From Acanthamoeba sp. SK_2022b (Eukaryota > Discosea > Longamoebia > Acanthamoebidae): a stretch of DNA of 64,000 bases. The notes under the pieces are model-generated. The model was not told where the DNA came from, searched no databases, and saw only the letters and a program-made list of their open reading frames with translations. The position numbers and the translations under genes were made by a program. Of the stretch, positions 8,447 through 17,907 are shown one piece after another. The stretch spans positions 248,001 to 312,000 of the forward strand of contig JANDJZ010001746.1 of NCBI GenBank assembly GCA_027943245.1. The letters run 5' to 3'. The first letter of the stretch is position 1, and each line of letters begins with the position of its first letter.

Positions 8447-10705
8447 TCATCGCGCACTGACCTCCACCAGGCAGCTCATGGCGTTCGGCCCCTGCGACAA
8501 CGATGAGGTGCCGATATCCAGCGTCAGCACGTTCGGGTTGCCCGCCTGTTCGACCGGCCGGCGCTGCGCGTCGTAACCCGGCTCGAACCAGGCGCCGGTC
8601 GCCATCAGCACCACGCCACGCGTCACGCCGTCAGTGAGGGACGCCCCCGCCAGGCAGCTGCCGCGCTCATTGCTGACCAGCACTTCGCTACCCTCTGCCA
8701 CGCCGCGCTGCGCCGCGTCTTCCGGATGCATATACAGGGTTTCACGCCCGGCGGTCTTATTGCCCTGCGCCAGCGGCGCCGGATCCATCTGGCTGTGCAG
8801 ACGATCGCTCGGCTGGATGGAGATCAAATGCAGCGGCCAGGTTTTGGCCTGCGGCGCGCCCAGCCACTCCACCGGCGGCCGCCACTGTGGATGCGGCGCG
8901 AAATCCTCGTAGCGGTAACCGGCGATCCGCTCGCTGAACAGTTCGATCTTGCCGCTGGGCGTCTGCAGCGGACTAGCCAGGGGATCGGCGCGGAACGCGT
9001 CAAAAAAAACGAATTCCTTGGCCGGCGCGGGCAGTTCGACATAGCCCCGGCGCCAAAAATCCTCAAACTCGGGCCAGGCGACGCCGGCACGCCGCTGCGC
9101 CACGCCGCATTGCCGATAGATCTCTTCGATCCAGGCCCGCTCGTCGCGGTTTTCGGTAAAGCGTTCGCGATAACCCAGGCGCTCCGCCAGATCGGCGAAG
9201 ATATCAAAATCGTTGCGCGCCTGATGCTGCGGCGCAATCGCCTGATGCATCGCCAGCACGTAGCGATCGCGCGAGGAGCCGCCGATATCGTTGCGCTCCA
9301 GCGAGCTGGTGACCGGCAACACGATATCCGCCATTTTGGCCGCCGCCGTCCACCAGATATCTTGTACGATCACCGTATCCGGCTTCTGCCAGCCTTCCAC
9401 CAGCCGGTTCAGCTGCTGATGATGATGGAACGGGTTGCCGCCGGCCCAGTGCACCAGGTGGACATCCGGGTACTGGCGCGTCTCGCCGCAAAATTGATAG
9501 GCTTCGCCGGGGTGCAGCAGCATGTCGCAGATGCGCGCCACCGGGATCGCCAGCCCGGCCGGGTTATCCCCTACCGGCATGTTCGGCGCGGGGGTGTCCA
9601 CGCGCGGGTTACCGACGCCGTTCATCGAGCCGTGGCCGAAGGAAAAGCCGCCACCCGGCAGCCCCACCTGGCCCAGCATCGCCGACAGCGCGATCATCAT
9701 CCAATACGGTTGCTCGCCGCGGTGCGCGCGCTGCACGGAGTAGGAACAGGTGATAAAACTGCGCACGCCGATCAGCTGCCGCGCCAGCCGCGCGATGCGC
9801 GCCGCCGGAATGCCGGTAATGGCGCTGGCCCAGGCCGGCGTTTTCACCACGCCGTCGCTCACGCCGTTCAGGTAATCCGCCAGCTGTTGATAGCCTACGC
9901 AGTGGCTGTGCAGGAAGGCTTCGTCCTGCGCGCCCAGCTGCTGGATTTCGTAAGCCAGCGCCAGCATCAGCGCCACGTCGGTATTCGGCCGGATCGGGAT
10001 CCACTCCGCGTTGACGAACCCGGGGCAGTCGTCGCGCATCGGGCTGATGTTGACAACCGGCGTGCCCTTCTGCGCCAGCTTTTGCAGCCAGGGCTTGAGC
10101 GCATGCTCCGCCGCGCCGCCGGAAGAGACCTGGGCGTTTTTCAGCGCCAGCCCGCCAAACGCCACAAACAGCTCGCAATGCTCCACCACGCTCGGCCAGC
10201 TGGTGACGCGCCCGGTCAACGGCGAGAAAGTGCCGATTACATACGGCAGGAAAAACTGCGCCGCGCCCCAGCTGTAGTTGCCCTGCTGATCGACCCCGCC
10301 GCCGCCGCTGAAATAGAACCGCCGTACCAGAGAACGCGCATGATGCAAACGCCCGGCCGACGACCAGCCATAAGAGCCGGTAAACAGCCCGGAGGCACCG
10401 TAGCGATCGCGCACCCGGCGGTTCTCCTGCGCCACCAAATCGAGCGCCAGCTCCCAGTCCACCTCGACGAAGTCTTCCCTGCCGCGCAGCGTGCGGTCGC
10501 TGCCCTCGCGCTTTTGCAGCCACGAGCGGCGCACCGCCGGCTTGCGAATACGTTTGTCGGAGTAAACCATCGGTGCGATGGAATCGAGCAATGGCGAAGG
10601 ATCGGGATCGTCGGCGAAGGGTTCACAGCGGATAAGCCGGCCGTCTTCAACCACGGCGGTATAAGCGCCCCAATGGGCGAGCTGCGGATAGCGTTTAATG
10701 GACAT
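8447..10705 (-). CDS. BisC/TorZ-like molybdopterin oxidoreductase
   Basis: A 752-residue member of the DMSO-reductase family (biotin sulfoxide reductase / TMAO reductase branch). It starts MSIKRYPQLAHWGAY with no twin-arginine signal and no N-terminal FeS cysteines, so it is probably cytoplasmic like BisC. The block GSYGWSSAGRLHHARSL contains the Ser expected as molybdenum ligand. Further family blocks are NPFHHHQQLNRL, DIWWTAAAKMADIVLP and, near the C-terminus, SIQPSDRLHSQMDPAPL. The likely reaction is reduction of an S- or N-oxide, such as oxidised biotin or methionine; the exact substrate cannot be read from sequence. Single gene. Confidence 0.85.
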   Translation of the reverse strand: MSIKRYPQLAHWGAYTAVVEDGRLIRCEPFADDPDPSPLLDSIAPMVYSDKRIRKPAVRRSWLQKREGSDRTLRGREDFVEVDWELALDLVAQENRRVRDRYGASGLFTGSYGWSSAGRLHHARSLVRRFYFSGGGGVDQQGNYSWGAAQFFLPYVIGTFSPLTGRVTSWPSVVEHCELFVAFGGLALKNAQVSSGGAAEHALKPWLQKLAQKGTPVVNISPMRDDCPGFVNAEWIPIRPNTDVALMLALAYEIQQLGAQDEAFLHSHCVGYQQLADYLNGVSDGVVKTPAWASAITGIPAARIARLARQLIGVRSFITCSYSVQRAHRGEQPYWMMIALSAMLGQVGLPGGGFSFGHGSMNGVGNPRVDTPAPNMPVGDNPAGLAIPVARICDMLLHPGEAYQFCGETRQYPDVHLVHWAGGNPFHHHQQLNRLVEGWQKPDTVIVQDIWWTAAAKMADIVLPVTSSLERNDIGGSSRDRYVLAMHQAIAPQHQARNDFDIFADLAERLGYRERFTENRDERAWIEEIYRQCGVAQRRAGVAWPEFEDFWRRGYVELPAPAKEFVFFDAFRADPLASPLQTPSGKIELFSERIAGYRYEDFAPHPQWRPPVEWLGAPQAKTWPLHLISIQPSDRLHSQMDPAPLAQGNKTAGRETLYMHPEDAAQRGVAEGSEVLVSNERGSCLAGASLTDGVTRGVVLMATGAWFEPGYDAQRRPVEQAGNPNVLTLDIGTSSLSQGPNAMSCLVEVSAR

Positions 10706-10892
10706 GGCGTTCTCGGCGCAAATCGGAATGCACAGACGTTACCTCAGCCCGTCGCCAGAGCCAACGTACAAATTGCGCTATCGTTCGGCGGCCGATGGTT
10801 ATGCGTACAGACTCGAAGAGATTCTGCAACGGCCGCCACAAGTTGCGCACGAGACCGCTTGCAGCCCCGGTTGTTTTCCGCAAAACTGAGGG

Positions 10893-10908
10893 ATGTAAGC
10901 GATTACCC
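10893..10908 (+). promoter_or_regulatory. GalR/GalS-type operator upstream of galR
   Basis: ATGTAAGCGATTACCC matches the galactose operator consensus GTGNAANCGNTTNCAC at most positions, including the central GCGATT. It lies 17 bp before the galR start, fitting autoregulation by GalR. Binding is inferred. Confidence 0.6.
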
Positions 10909-10925
10909 AGGATGTATTGACTGAT

Positions 10926-11945
10926 ATGGCTACGATAAAGGATGTTGCCAGGCTGGCGGGTGTTTCCGTGGCCACAGTATCCCGCGTGATAAATAATTCC
11001 CCCAAGGCCAGCGAAGGGTCACGCACCGCGGTGCTGGCCGCCATGGAACAGCTGCAGTATCACCCTAACGCCAACGCTCGGGCGCTGGCGCAGCAATCCA
11101 CCGAGACGCTGGGCCTGATCGTCTCCGACGTTTCCGACCCCTTCTTCGGCGCGATGGTCAAAGCGGTCGAGCAGGTGGCCTACGCCACCCACAATTTTCT
11201 GCTGATTGGCAACGGTTACCACGACGCCGAAAAAGAGCGCCAGGCGATTGAACAGCTGGTGCGGCACCGCTGCGAGGCGCTGGTGGTGCACGCCAAGAGA
11301 CTGAGCGATCGGGAACTTTGCGGCTGGATGCAACAGATCCCGGGCATGGTGCTGATCAACCGCACGCTGCCGGGTTTTGAAACGCGCTGCGTGGCGCTCG
11401 ACGATCGCTACGGCGCCTGGCTGGCGACCTGGCATCTGATCCAGCAAGGGCATCAGCGCATCGCCATCATCTGCTCCACCCACCAGATTTCCGACGCCAC
11501 CGATCGCCTGCAGGGCTATCTCGACGCGCTGCAGGAGCACGGCATTGCGGTGGATGAAAAGCTGATCGCCTACGGCGAACCGGACGAGATCGGCGGCGAA
11601 CAGGCGATGACTGAATTGCTCGGCCGCGGCCGTTCGTTCTCCGCCGTTACCTGCTACAACGATCCGATGGCCGCCGGCGCGCTGTCGGTGCTGAGCGACA
11701 ACAGCGTCGACGTACCGGGGGAAATTTCGCTGATCGGTTTCGACGACGTGCTGATTTCGCGCTACCTGCGGCCGCGCCTGACCACCATTCGCTACCCGAT
11801 CGTAGCGATGGCCACCCAGGCGGCAGAGCTGGCCCTGGCGCTGGCCAACCGGCAACCGCTGCCGGAAATCACCAACATGTTCAGCCCGACGCTGGTGCGC
11901 CGCCACTCGGTCGCCACCCTCAACAACGCGCACGAACAGCCGTAA
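10926..11945 (+). CDS. galR: Galactose operon repressor GalR
   Basis: A 339-residue LacI-family repressor. Residues 1-25 form the helix-turn-helix (MATIKDVARLAGVSVATVSR), followed by the hinge with NPNANARALAQQS-type sequence and a periplasmic-binding-protein-like domain that binds galactose; DVSDPFFGAMVKAVEQVAY and ISLIGFDDVLISRYLRPRLT are near-identical to E. coli GalR. The ATG at 10926 is used; an in-frame TTG nine bases upstream is not needed. A matching operator lies just upstream. Adjacent to lysA in convergent orientation, as in E. coli. Confidence 0.96.
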   Translation: MATIKDVARLAGVSVATVSRVINNSPKASEGSRTAVLAAMEQLQYHPNANARALAQQSTETLGLIVSDVSDPFFGAMVKAVEQVAYATHNFLLIGNGYHDAEKERQAIEQLVRHRCEALVVHAKRLSDRELCGWMQQIPGMVLINRTLPGFETRCVALDDRYGAWLATWHLIQQGHQRIAIICSTHQISDATDRLQGYLDALQEHGIAVDEKLIAYGEPDEIGGEQAMTELLGRGRSFSAVTCYNDPMAAGALSVLSDNSVDVPGEISLIGFDDVLISRYLRPRLTTIRYPIVAMATQAAELALALANRQPLPEITNMFSPTLVRRHSVATLNNAHEQP

Positions 11946-11970
11946 TTCGCGCCGCCGCATGACGCTGTAA

Positions 11971-11996
11971 AGCGGGCGCAGCACGCCCGTCCGCTT
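11971..11996. terminator. Hairpin between convergent galR and lysA
   Basis: GCGGGCG at 11972-11978 and CGCCCG at 11984-11989 pair, extended by an outer GCGG/CCGC. It lies between the two stop codons and may serve both genes. There is no clear T-run. Confidence 0.45.
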
Positions 11997-11997
11997 A

Positions 11998-13260
11998 TCA
12001 GATAAGCTCCAGCGCGATCAGTTCTTCAATGGTTTGGCGGCGGCGGATCAGGCGCGGCTCGCCGTTTTCGAACAGCACTTCAGGCAACAGCGGACGGCTG
12101 TTGTAGTTGGAGGACATCGATGCGCCGTAGGCGCCGGTGTCGTGGAACACCAGATAATCACCGATCTGAACCGGCGGCAGCTCGCGGGTTTCCACGCCGC
12201 CGCCCGCCTGCTGGGTGAACACGTCACCGGATTCGCACAGCGGCCCGGCGATCACCGTTTCGCGCAGCGGTTGCCCCGAGGCATCGCGCCCATCGGCCGG
12301 CAACAGCGAAATATGATGATAGCTGCCGTACATCGCCGGGCGCATCAAATCGTTAAAACCGGCGTCCACCAGCACGAAGTGGCGGCTGCCCATGTCTTTT
12401 ACCGCCCGCACTTCGGCCACCAAGACGCCCGCTTCCGCCATCAGGAAACGCCCCGGTTCGATCTCCAGCTGCACCGGATGCCCCAGATGCGCGGCGATGC
12501 GTTCACGTGCCCGGTTCCACAACCCGAAATAGTGTTCGGTATCGATCGCCTCTTCGCCGTACTGGTACGGGATAGACAGGCCGCCGCCGGCGGAAATGGC
12601 GCTGATGTCATGACCGAGATCGATCACCTGCTGCACCATCGCATCACAGACCCGTTCCAGATGCTGGTAATCGACGCCGGAACCGATGTGCATGTGCACG
12701 CCGATCAGCTTCAGGCCGTAGCGGCGGATCTTCTCCACCGCCCGCGGCAGGTCGGCATACCAGATACCGTGCTTGCTGTTCTCGCCGCCGGTGTTGGTTT
12801 TCTGGCTATGGCCGTGGCCAAATCCCGGGTTAATGCGCAGCCACACCGGGTGCCCTGCGGAAACCTGGCCGAGCTGATCCAGCATGTCGATGGAACCGGC
12901 GTTGACCGGGATCTTCAATTCGCTGACGCGCGCCAGCGTGGCGTGATCCAACACGTCCGCAGTAAACACGATCTCGCTCGGTTCGCCGCCCGGCTGAAAA
13001 CCGGCCCGCAGCGCCCGCTCGATCTCGCCCAGCGACACCGAATCCACCTTCACGCCCTGCTCGCGCATCAAGCGCAAAATATGAATGTTCGAACAGGCCT
13101 TCTGCGCAAAACGGACGGTATCGAAATGGCGCAGCTGAGCGATGCGCTGGCTGATGATGTCCGCATCATAGGCCCAGACCGGGCAGCCGAAACGTTGCGG
13201 CAAGGCCAACAGGTTAGCGGCGTTCAACGCGGTGGAGGTGTCGTGCAACGGGCGTGGCAT
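11998..13260 (-). CDS. lysA: Diaminopimelate decarboxylase LysA
   Basis: A 420-residue PLP enzyme that converts meso-diaminopimelate to lysine, the last step of lysine synthesis. The N-terminal barrel contains FAQKACSNIHILRLM with the Schiff-base lysine, and HMHIGSGVDYQ and the glycine-rich SAGGGLSIPY phosphate-binding segment follow. The C-terminal ESGDVF and DTGAYGASMSSNYNSRPL are substrate-binding blocks. I chose the ATG at 13260 (MPRPLHDTS); an upstream ATG at 13311 would add 17 atypical residues reaching toward lysR. Divergent from lysR, its activator. Confidence 0.96.
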   Translation of the reverse strand: MPRPLHDTSTALNAANLLALPQRFGCPVWAYDADIISQRIAQLRHFDTVRFAQKACSNIHILRLMREQGVKVDSVSLGEIERALRAGFQPGGEPSEIVFTADVLDHATLARVSELKIPVNAGSIDMLDQLGQVSAGHPVWLRINPGFGHGHSQKTNTGGENSKHGIWYADLPRAVEKIRRYGLKLIGVHMHIGSGVDYQHLERVCDAMVQQVIDLGHDISAISAGGGLSIPYQYGEEAIDTEHYFGLWNRARERIAAHLGHPVQLEIEPGRFLMAEAGVLVAEVRAVKDMGSRHFVLVDAGFNDLMRPAMYGSYHHISLLPADGRDASGQPLRETVIAGPLCESGDVFTQQAGGGVETRELPPVQIGDYLVFHDTGAYGASMSSNYNSRPLLPEVLFENGEPRLIRRRQTIEELIALELI

Positions 13261-13393
13261 GGCGATATTCCCAATTCGAAAATGACGGCAGATAACGCCA
13301 TAGTGCCGCACGCTGAATCGGGTGGAAAATATCTATTTAGCCGTAGTCTATTCATTTATGATATGGCATTCCCCTTAATCGAGCGGCCTCACC

Positions 13394-14317
13394 ATGCACA
13401 GCATCTCTTTGCGGCAGATCGAAATTTTTCGGGCGGTGATGACCACCGGCAACCTGACCGAGGCGGCGGCCCTGCTGCAGACCTCGCAACCGACCGTCAG
13501 CCGCGAGCTGGCGCGCTTTGAGAAGCTGATCCGGCTGCAGCTGTTCGACCGGGTGCGCGGTCGCTTGTCCCCCACGGTGCAGGGCCTACGGTTGTTCGAA
13601 GAGGTGCAGCGCTCCTATTACGGCCTCGATCGCATCGTCAACGCCGCCGCCGGCATTCGCCAGTTTCAGCAGGCGCAGCTGTCGATCGTGTGCCTGCCGG
13701 TATTTTCTCAATCGCTGCTGCCGGCGGTGTGTCGGCCCTTTATCGAACGTTACCCGGAAGTCAGCTTCAGCGTCATCCCGCAAGAGTCGCCGCTGCTGGA
13801 AGAGTGGCTGTCTGCCCAGCGTCACGATCTCGGGCTGACGGAAACCACCCTGACGCCGGCGGGCACCGAGCGGGTGACGTTGATGACGTTGAACGAAGTC
13901 TGCGTGCTGCCGACGGGCCACCCGTTGCTGGTGAAAGATCGGCTGACGCCGCAGGACTTCGCCGGGCAGAACTTTATCAGCCTGTCGAGCACCGACAGCT
14001 ATCGCCACCTGCTGGATGCGTTGTTCGGCGAACAGCGCGTCGAGCGCCGCATGGTGATGGAAACGCACAGCGCGGCGTCGGTGTGCGCCATGGTGAGGGT
14101 CGGCGTGGGGGTGTCGATCGTCAACCCGCTGACGGCGCTCGACTATGCCGGCAACGGTGTGCACGTGCGGCCGTTCAGCATCGACGTGCCGTTCACCGTC
14201 AGCCTGATCCGGCCGCTGCACCGCCCTTCATCGGCGCTGGTCACCGCCTTTATCGACCACCTTCATCAGCAGGCCGCCGCCTTTGCCGCCCGGCTGGCCG
14301 CCGCCGTCAGGCGCTGA
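13394..14317 (+). CDS. lysR: LysR, transcriptional activator of lysA
   Basis: A 307-residue LysR-type regulator, the family founder, which activates lysA in response to diaminopimelate. The helix-turn-helix lies in residues 1-60 (SLRQIEIFRAVMTTGNLTEA), followed by a linker helix and an effector-binding domain with VGVGVSIVNPLTALDYAG. It diverges from lysA with 133 bp between starts, the expected place for its operator. Identity is given by orientation and neighbour as well as sequence. Confidence 0.94.
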   Translation: MHSISLRQIEIFRAVMTTGNLTEAAALLQTSQPTVSRELARFEKLIRLQLFDRVRGRLSPTVQGLRLFEEVQRSYYGLDRIVNAAAGIRQFQQAQLSIVCLPVFSQSLLPAVCRPFIERYPEVSFSVIPQESPLLEEWLSAQRHDLGLTETTLTPAGTERVTLMTLNEVCVLPTGHPLLVKDRLTPQDFAGQNFISLSSTDSYRHLLDALFGEQRVERRMVMETHSAASVCAMVRVGVGVSIVNPLTALDYAGNGVHVRPFSIDVPFTVSLIRPLHRPSSALVTAFIDHLHQQAAAFAARLAAAVRR

Positions 14318-14344
14318 AAGCGGCGTGGGAATATTGCCGAAGCA

Positions 14345-15253
14345 TCAGCGCAGCGTCGCCTGCCACTGCGGATCGGTGGCGAACCACTCCACCAGAAAGT
14401 CCAGCATGGTGCGCAAGGTGGCGGGCATCTGGCGGCGTGAGGTATAGATGCCGTAGATGCCCATCGACTGCGGCCGGTAATCCGGCAACAGTTCGACCAG
14501 TTCGCCGCTGGCCAGCAGCGGCGCCGCCGAATAATAGGGCTGCATGGAAATGCCTGCCCCCTGCACCGTGCCGGCCATCAGCACCACCGACTCGTTGGCG
14601 CTCAGGTTGCCGCTGACCGCCACCGCCGATTTCACGCCCTGAGCATCGAAGTGCCACAGGCTTTTGCCGAAATAGGAGTAGGTCAGGCAGTTGTGCAACG
14701 CCAGGTCCTGCGGTTGACGCGGGGTGCCGTGCGCCGCCAGATACGCCGGCGCGGCGCACACCACCGATGCGCAGGTGGACAGCGGGCGGGCGATCAGGTT
14801 GGGATCCAGCTCGTTGGTGATGCGCAGCGCCAGATCGATGCGCTCCTCCACCAGGTTCACCGCCCGGTTGTTCATCTGCAGATCGACCGCCACCTGCGGG
14901 TGACGCTTCAGATACTGAGCGACGGCCCCCACCAGCGCCGTTTGTCCGAGCGACTGCGAACAGGTGATGCGCAGCAGGCCGCGCAGCTCATCGCTCTGCC
15001 CTTCCTCCACCAGGTCGATCTCCCCCGCCAACGCCAGCATTTGCCGGCAGCGTTCCAGAGTACGCTCCCCGGCGTCGGTCAGACTAAGCTTACGGGTAGT
15101 GCGGTGCAGTAAACGCGCCCCGGCCCATTGCTCCATCTGCGCCAGGTAGCGCGTCACCATCGCGCGCGACATCTCCAGCGTTTCCGCGGCGGCGATCATG
15201 CTGCCGCGATCGACGATGGTGACAAAAACCTCAGCGGCGGTAATGCGATCCAT
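14345..15253 (-). CDS. LysR-type transcriptional regulator
   Basis: A 302-residue LysR-type regulator of the CrgA/AaeR-like group. Residues 1-60 carry the winged helix-turn-helix (AAEVFVTIVDRGSMIAAAET), and LLHRTTRKLSLTDAGERTLE closes it. The effector domain has VEERIDLALRITNELDPNLI, frequent in this group. It diverges from the exported metallo-beta-lactamase-fold gene, with a T-N11-A type dyad in the 108-bp spacer, so that gene is its most likely target. Confidence 0.88.
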   Translation of the reverse strand: MDRITAAEVFVTIVDRGSMIAAAETLEMSRAMVTRYLAQMEQWAGARLLHRTTRKLSLTDAGERTLERCRQMLALAGEIDLVEEGQSDELRGLLRITCSQSLGQTALVGAVAQYLKRHPQVAVDLQMNNRAVNLVEERIDLALRITNELDPNLIARPLSTCASVVCAAPAYLAAHGTPRQPQDLALHNCLTYSYFGKSLWHFDAQGVKSAVAVSGNLSANESVVLMAGTVQGAGISMQPYYSAAPLLASGELVELLPDYRPQSMGIYGIYTSRRQMPATLRTMLDFLVEWFATDPQWQATLR

Positions 15254-15266
15254 GATTAGTCCGATT

Positions 15267-15287
15267 TATGCAACGAATAATTGCTTA
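15267..15287. promoter_or_regulatory. LysR-type binding site in the divergent spacer
   Basis: TATGCAA at 15267-15273 and TTGCTTA at 15281-15287 form a near-perfect dyad with a 7-bp centre and a T-N11-A core. The left half recurs as TTTATGCAAC at 15308-15317, a typical second activation site. Assigned to the adjacent LysR regulator by position. Confidence 0.5.
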
Positions 15288-15361
15288 TTATCCGGTTTTT
15301 CTATCGCTTTATGCAACCTAACATCATTACAACATTAACCGATACCCAAGGACCTCTGCCC

Positions 15362-16246
15362 ATGTTTAAGAAATCACTGTTAACTCTGGCCTTCACCGGC
15401 GTCGCCACCCTCAGCACCTACGCCACCGCGGCCGATACCCTGACCATGGAAGTGTATAACCCGGGCGAGAAAAGCGTGTTCCCGGTGTCTTCCGAAATCA
15501 TCAGCGGCAAACACGAAGTGGCGCTGATCGACGCTCAGTTCCAACGCAACGACGCTGAAGAGCTGGTGAAAAAGATCAAGGCGACCGGCAAGAAACTGAC
15601 CACCGTTTATATCAGTCACTCAGACCCGGATTTCTATTTCGGTCTGGACGTGATTAAAGCGGCCTTCCCGGAGGCGAAAATCATCGCTTCGCCAGGCACC
15701 ATCAAGGACATCAACGCCACCAAAGACGGTAAAGTCGCCTATTGGGGCCCGATCCTGAAAGACAACGCGCCGAAAACCGTGATCGTGCCGCAGCCGCTGC
15801 AGGGCGACAGCTTCACCATCGACGGCCAGAAAGTGGAAGTGAAAGGCCTGAACGGCCCGACCCCCGATCGCACCTTCGTGTGGATCCCGGCGCTGAAGGC
15901 GGTCGTTGGCGGTGTCGCCGTCGCCGGTGACAACATCCACCCGTGGATCGCCGACAACCAGAGCGTGGAATCGCGCCAGCACTGGCAGCAGACGCTGAAA
16001 AACATCGAAGCGCTGAAGCCGCAGGTCGTCGTGCCGGGCCACTTCCTGCCGGGTGCAGCACAAACGCTGGCATCGGTGCACTTTACCCAGAAATACCTGA
16101 CCACGCTGGAAGCCGAACTGCCGAAAGCCAAGGATTCCGCCGCGCTGATTGAAGCGATGAAAAAGCACTACCCGACGCTGAAAGACGAGTCGAGCCTGGA
16201 ACTGAGCGCGAAAGTGCTGAAAGGCGAGATGAAGTGGCCGCAATAA
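15362..16246 (+). CDS. Exported metallo-beta-lactamase-fold hydrolase
   Basis: A 294-residue protein with a signal peptide (MFKKSLLTLAFTGVATLSTY, cleavage near ATA-ADT). The chain follows the MBL fold: IDAQF on the first sheet, then the metal motif region YISHSDPDFYFGLD, a GVAVAGDNIHPWI strand, and VVVPGHFLPG with a conserved His. The second His of the usual HxHxDH motif is Asp here (HSDPD), a variant seen in a subgroup of periplasmic MBL proteins. Substrate unknown. The start at 15362 was preferred over an in-frame TTG at 15281 because it gives a clean signal peptide. Divergent LysR gene is the likely regulator. Confidence 0.82.
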   Translation: MFKKSLLTLAFTGVATLSTYATAADTLTMEVYNPGEKSVFPVSSEIISGKHEVALIDAQFQRNDAEELVKKIKATGKKLTTVYISHSDPDFYFGLDVIKAAFPEAKIIASPGTIKDINATKDGKVAYWGPILKDNAPKTVIVPQPLQGDSFTIDGQKVEVKGLNGPTPDRTFVWIPALKAVVGGVAVAGDNIHPWIADNQSVESRQHWQQTLKNIEALKPQVVVPGHFLPGAAQTLASVHFTQKYLTTLEAELPKAKDSAALIEAMKKHYPTLKDESSLELSAKVLKGEMKWPQ

Positions 16247-16314
16247 GCGCCCGTGCGTGATTGAACCAGCCCTGGCGCCGCGGTGAGCTGCCGCGCGCCA
16301 GGCGAGGAGTAAAG

Positions 16315-16962
16315 ATGACCGAAACCACTCTGCATTACATTTTCGATCCGCTGTGCGGCTGGTGCTACGGCGCCGCGCCGCTGGTGAAAGCGGCTCAGAG
16401 CCTCCCCGGGCTGAAGGTCGTGCCGCACGCCGGCGGCATGATGACCGGCAACAACCGCCGCCAAATCACCGACGAATGGCGCAACTACGTCATTCCGCAC
16501 GACAAACGCATCGCCGAGATGACGGGCCAGCCTTTTGGCGAAGCCTATTTCAACGGCCTGCTGCGCGACACCACGGCAGTGATGGATTCCGAGCCGCCGA
16601 TCACCGCTATCCTGGCGGCGGAAAAACTGGCGGGACGCGGGCTGGACATGCTGCACCGCATTCAGCAGGCGCACTATCAGGAAGGCCGGCGCATCGCCGA
16701 CACGCCGGTGCTGGAAGCGTTGGCGAAAGAGCTGGGGTTGCCTTCGGCGGCGTTTATCGCCGAAATGCGTTTCAGCAGCGGCGCGCCGACCGCGCAACAC
16801 ATCGCGGAAAGCCGGGCGCTGCTGGCCAAAGTGCAAGGCCAGGGCTTCCCGACCTTTGCGCTACAGGACAGCGAAGGCCGCCTGCATCTGCTGCCGGCCG
16901 GCAACTATCTGGGTAATGTAGAAGCCTGGAAAAACCTGCTGGGCGCCGCCGCGCTGGCGTAA
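16315..16962 (+). CDS. DsbA-family (FrnE-like) oxidoreductase
   Basis: A 215-residue cytoplasmic thioredoxin-fold protein of the DsbA/FrnE family. The active-site motif CGWC is in YIFDPLCGWCYGAAP near the N-terminus and there is no signal peptide. A helical insert follows, and QGFPTFAL supplies the cis-proline loop. The ATG at 16315 follows GAGGAG; the frame extends upstream but without family residues. It is 68 bp after the MBL gene on the same strand and may be co-transcribed. Role is likely thiol-disulfide or isomerase chemistry; substrate unknown. Confidence 0.85.
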   Translation: MTETTLHYIFDPLCGWCYGAAPLVKAAQSLPGLKVVPHAGGMMTGNNRRQITDEWRNYVIPHDKRIAEMTGQPFGEAYFNGLLRDTTAVMDSEPPITAILAAEKLAGRGLDMLHRIQQAHYQEGRRIADTPVLEALAKELGLPSAAFIAEMRFSSGAPTAQHIAESRALLAKVQGQGFPTFALQDSEGRLHLLPAGNYLGNVEAWKNLLGAAALA

Positions 16963-16994
16963 CCAACCTTTCTCGCCCCGACTGCCGGGGCGGG

Positions 16995-17702
16995 TCATTC
17001 GACCCGCACGAACCGCCCTTCAGCCCGCACGTTGTGACCGAACCCGCAATCCCCGCGCGTGTGCATCTCCAACGTTTGCTCACCAAACGCCAAAGTGACG
17101 TCGCAGACCTGCGCGCTTTCCGAGTCATGCTGATGATAAACAGCTTTGCCGTGCTCGATCGGCAGCTCGGCGGTGAAGTCGCCCATGTTCGGGCCGTAAT
17201 ACAGCCCCATCTGCGGCATGGCGTAGCCGGAGAAATCGATCAGCCAGCGCTCGCCCTGCGGCCTCACCACCACTTCGCTCCACACGCCGCGCCCGGCGTA
17301 TTGCCAATACACGCCGCCCGGCCCCTGCGGCTGCGGCCGCTGCGCCAGCCGTTGGCGCAACAGGCTCATGTTGTGCTGCGATTTGTCATCGTGCGGCGCC
17401 AGCGCCAGATAGGCCTGCGCCTTGAGCAATTCGCCGGCGTGCATCAGCGACAGCGCCACGTTGTTGTAGGCCGTGGCGACGGCCTGCTCGCTCAGGCCGC
17501 AAAACTCGCTCCAGGCCGCCTGATCGCGAAAGATGTCGGCAGCTTTGGCGTAATCCTGCCGCTGATAGGCCTTTTTTCCCAGCTCGGCGTAGCTCGCCAC
17601 CTTTTGGCAGTCGGCGGCGATGTCCGGCTCGTCAATGTGCGCCCAGGCCCGGGCGCTGGCGAAGACGCCGCAGGTCAGCAACAGGGGAACCCAAGCCTTC
17701 AT
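16995..17702 (-). CDS. Periplasmic protein with TPR-like helical repeat
   Basis: A 235-residue protein with signal peptide MKAWVPLLLTCGVFASARAWA. Residues about 35-110 are helical with a tetratricopeptide-like pattern (AYQRQDYAKAADIFRDQAAW and ATAYNNVALSLMHAGELLKA). The C-terminal half is beta-rich with GERWLIDFSGYAMPQMG and two Cys (DCGFGH). I do not recognise a characterised homologue. It is convergent with the FrnE-like gene and stands alone. Confidence 0.75.
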   Translation of the reverse strand: MKAWVPLLLTCGVFASARAWAHIDEPDIAADCQKVASYAELGKKAYQRQDYAKAADIFRDQAAWSEFCGLSEQAVATAYNNVALSLMHAGELLKAQAYLALAPHDDKSQHNMSLLRQRLAQRPQPQGPGGVYWQYAGRGVWSEVVVRPQGERWLIDFSGYAMPQMGLYYGPNMGDFTAELPIEHGKAVYHQHDSESAQVCDVTLAFGEQTLEMHTRGDCGFGHNVRAEGRFVRVE

Positions 17703-17907
17703 CGTTTATCCTTTCTGCAAAAATTCGGCGCCAGTATAACCGCCCGGCGGCGGAGTGTATGCCGCAATTGCGCCCATCTGCGCACCGCTGACGATTCAAC
17801 CGCCTTATTTCAAACGGTTAGCGAGGTCAAAACTGCTTACAGTCGCGGTTTGTTTGTTACCGGCCCGCGGCCCATGCTGAACAAAATGCCGCAATTAACG
17901 AGTCGCT

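Noticed and set aside
8726..10924. 732-codon open frame on the + strand
   Set aside because: Antisense shadow of the BisC-like molybdoenzyme gene, with the same skewed composition.
12034..13521. 495-codon open frame on the + strand
   Set aside because: Antisense to lysA and runs into lysR; shadow.
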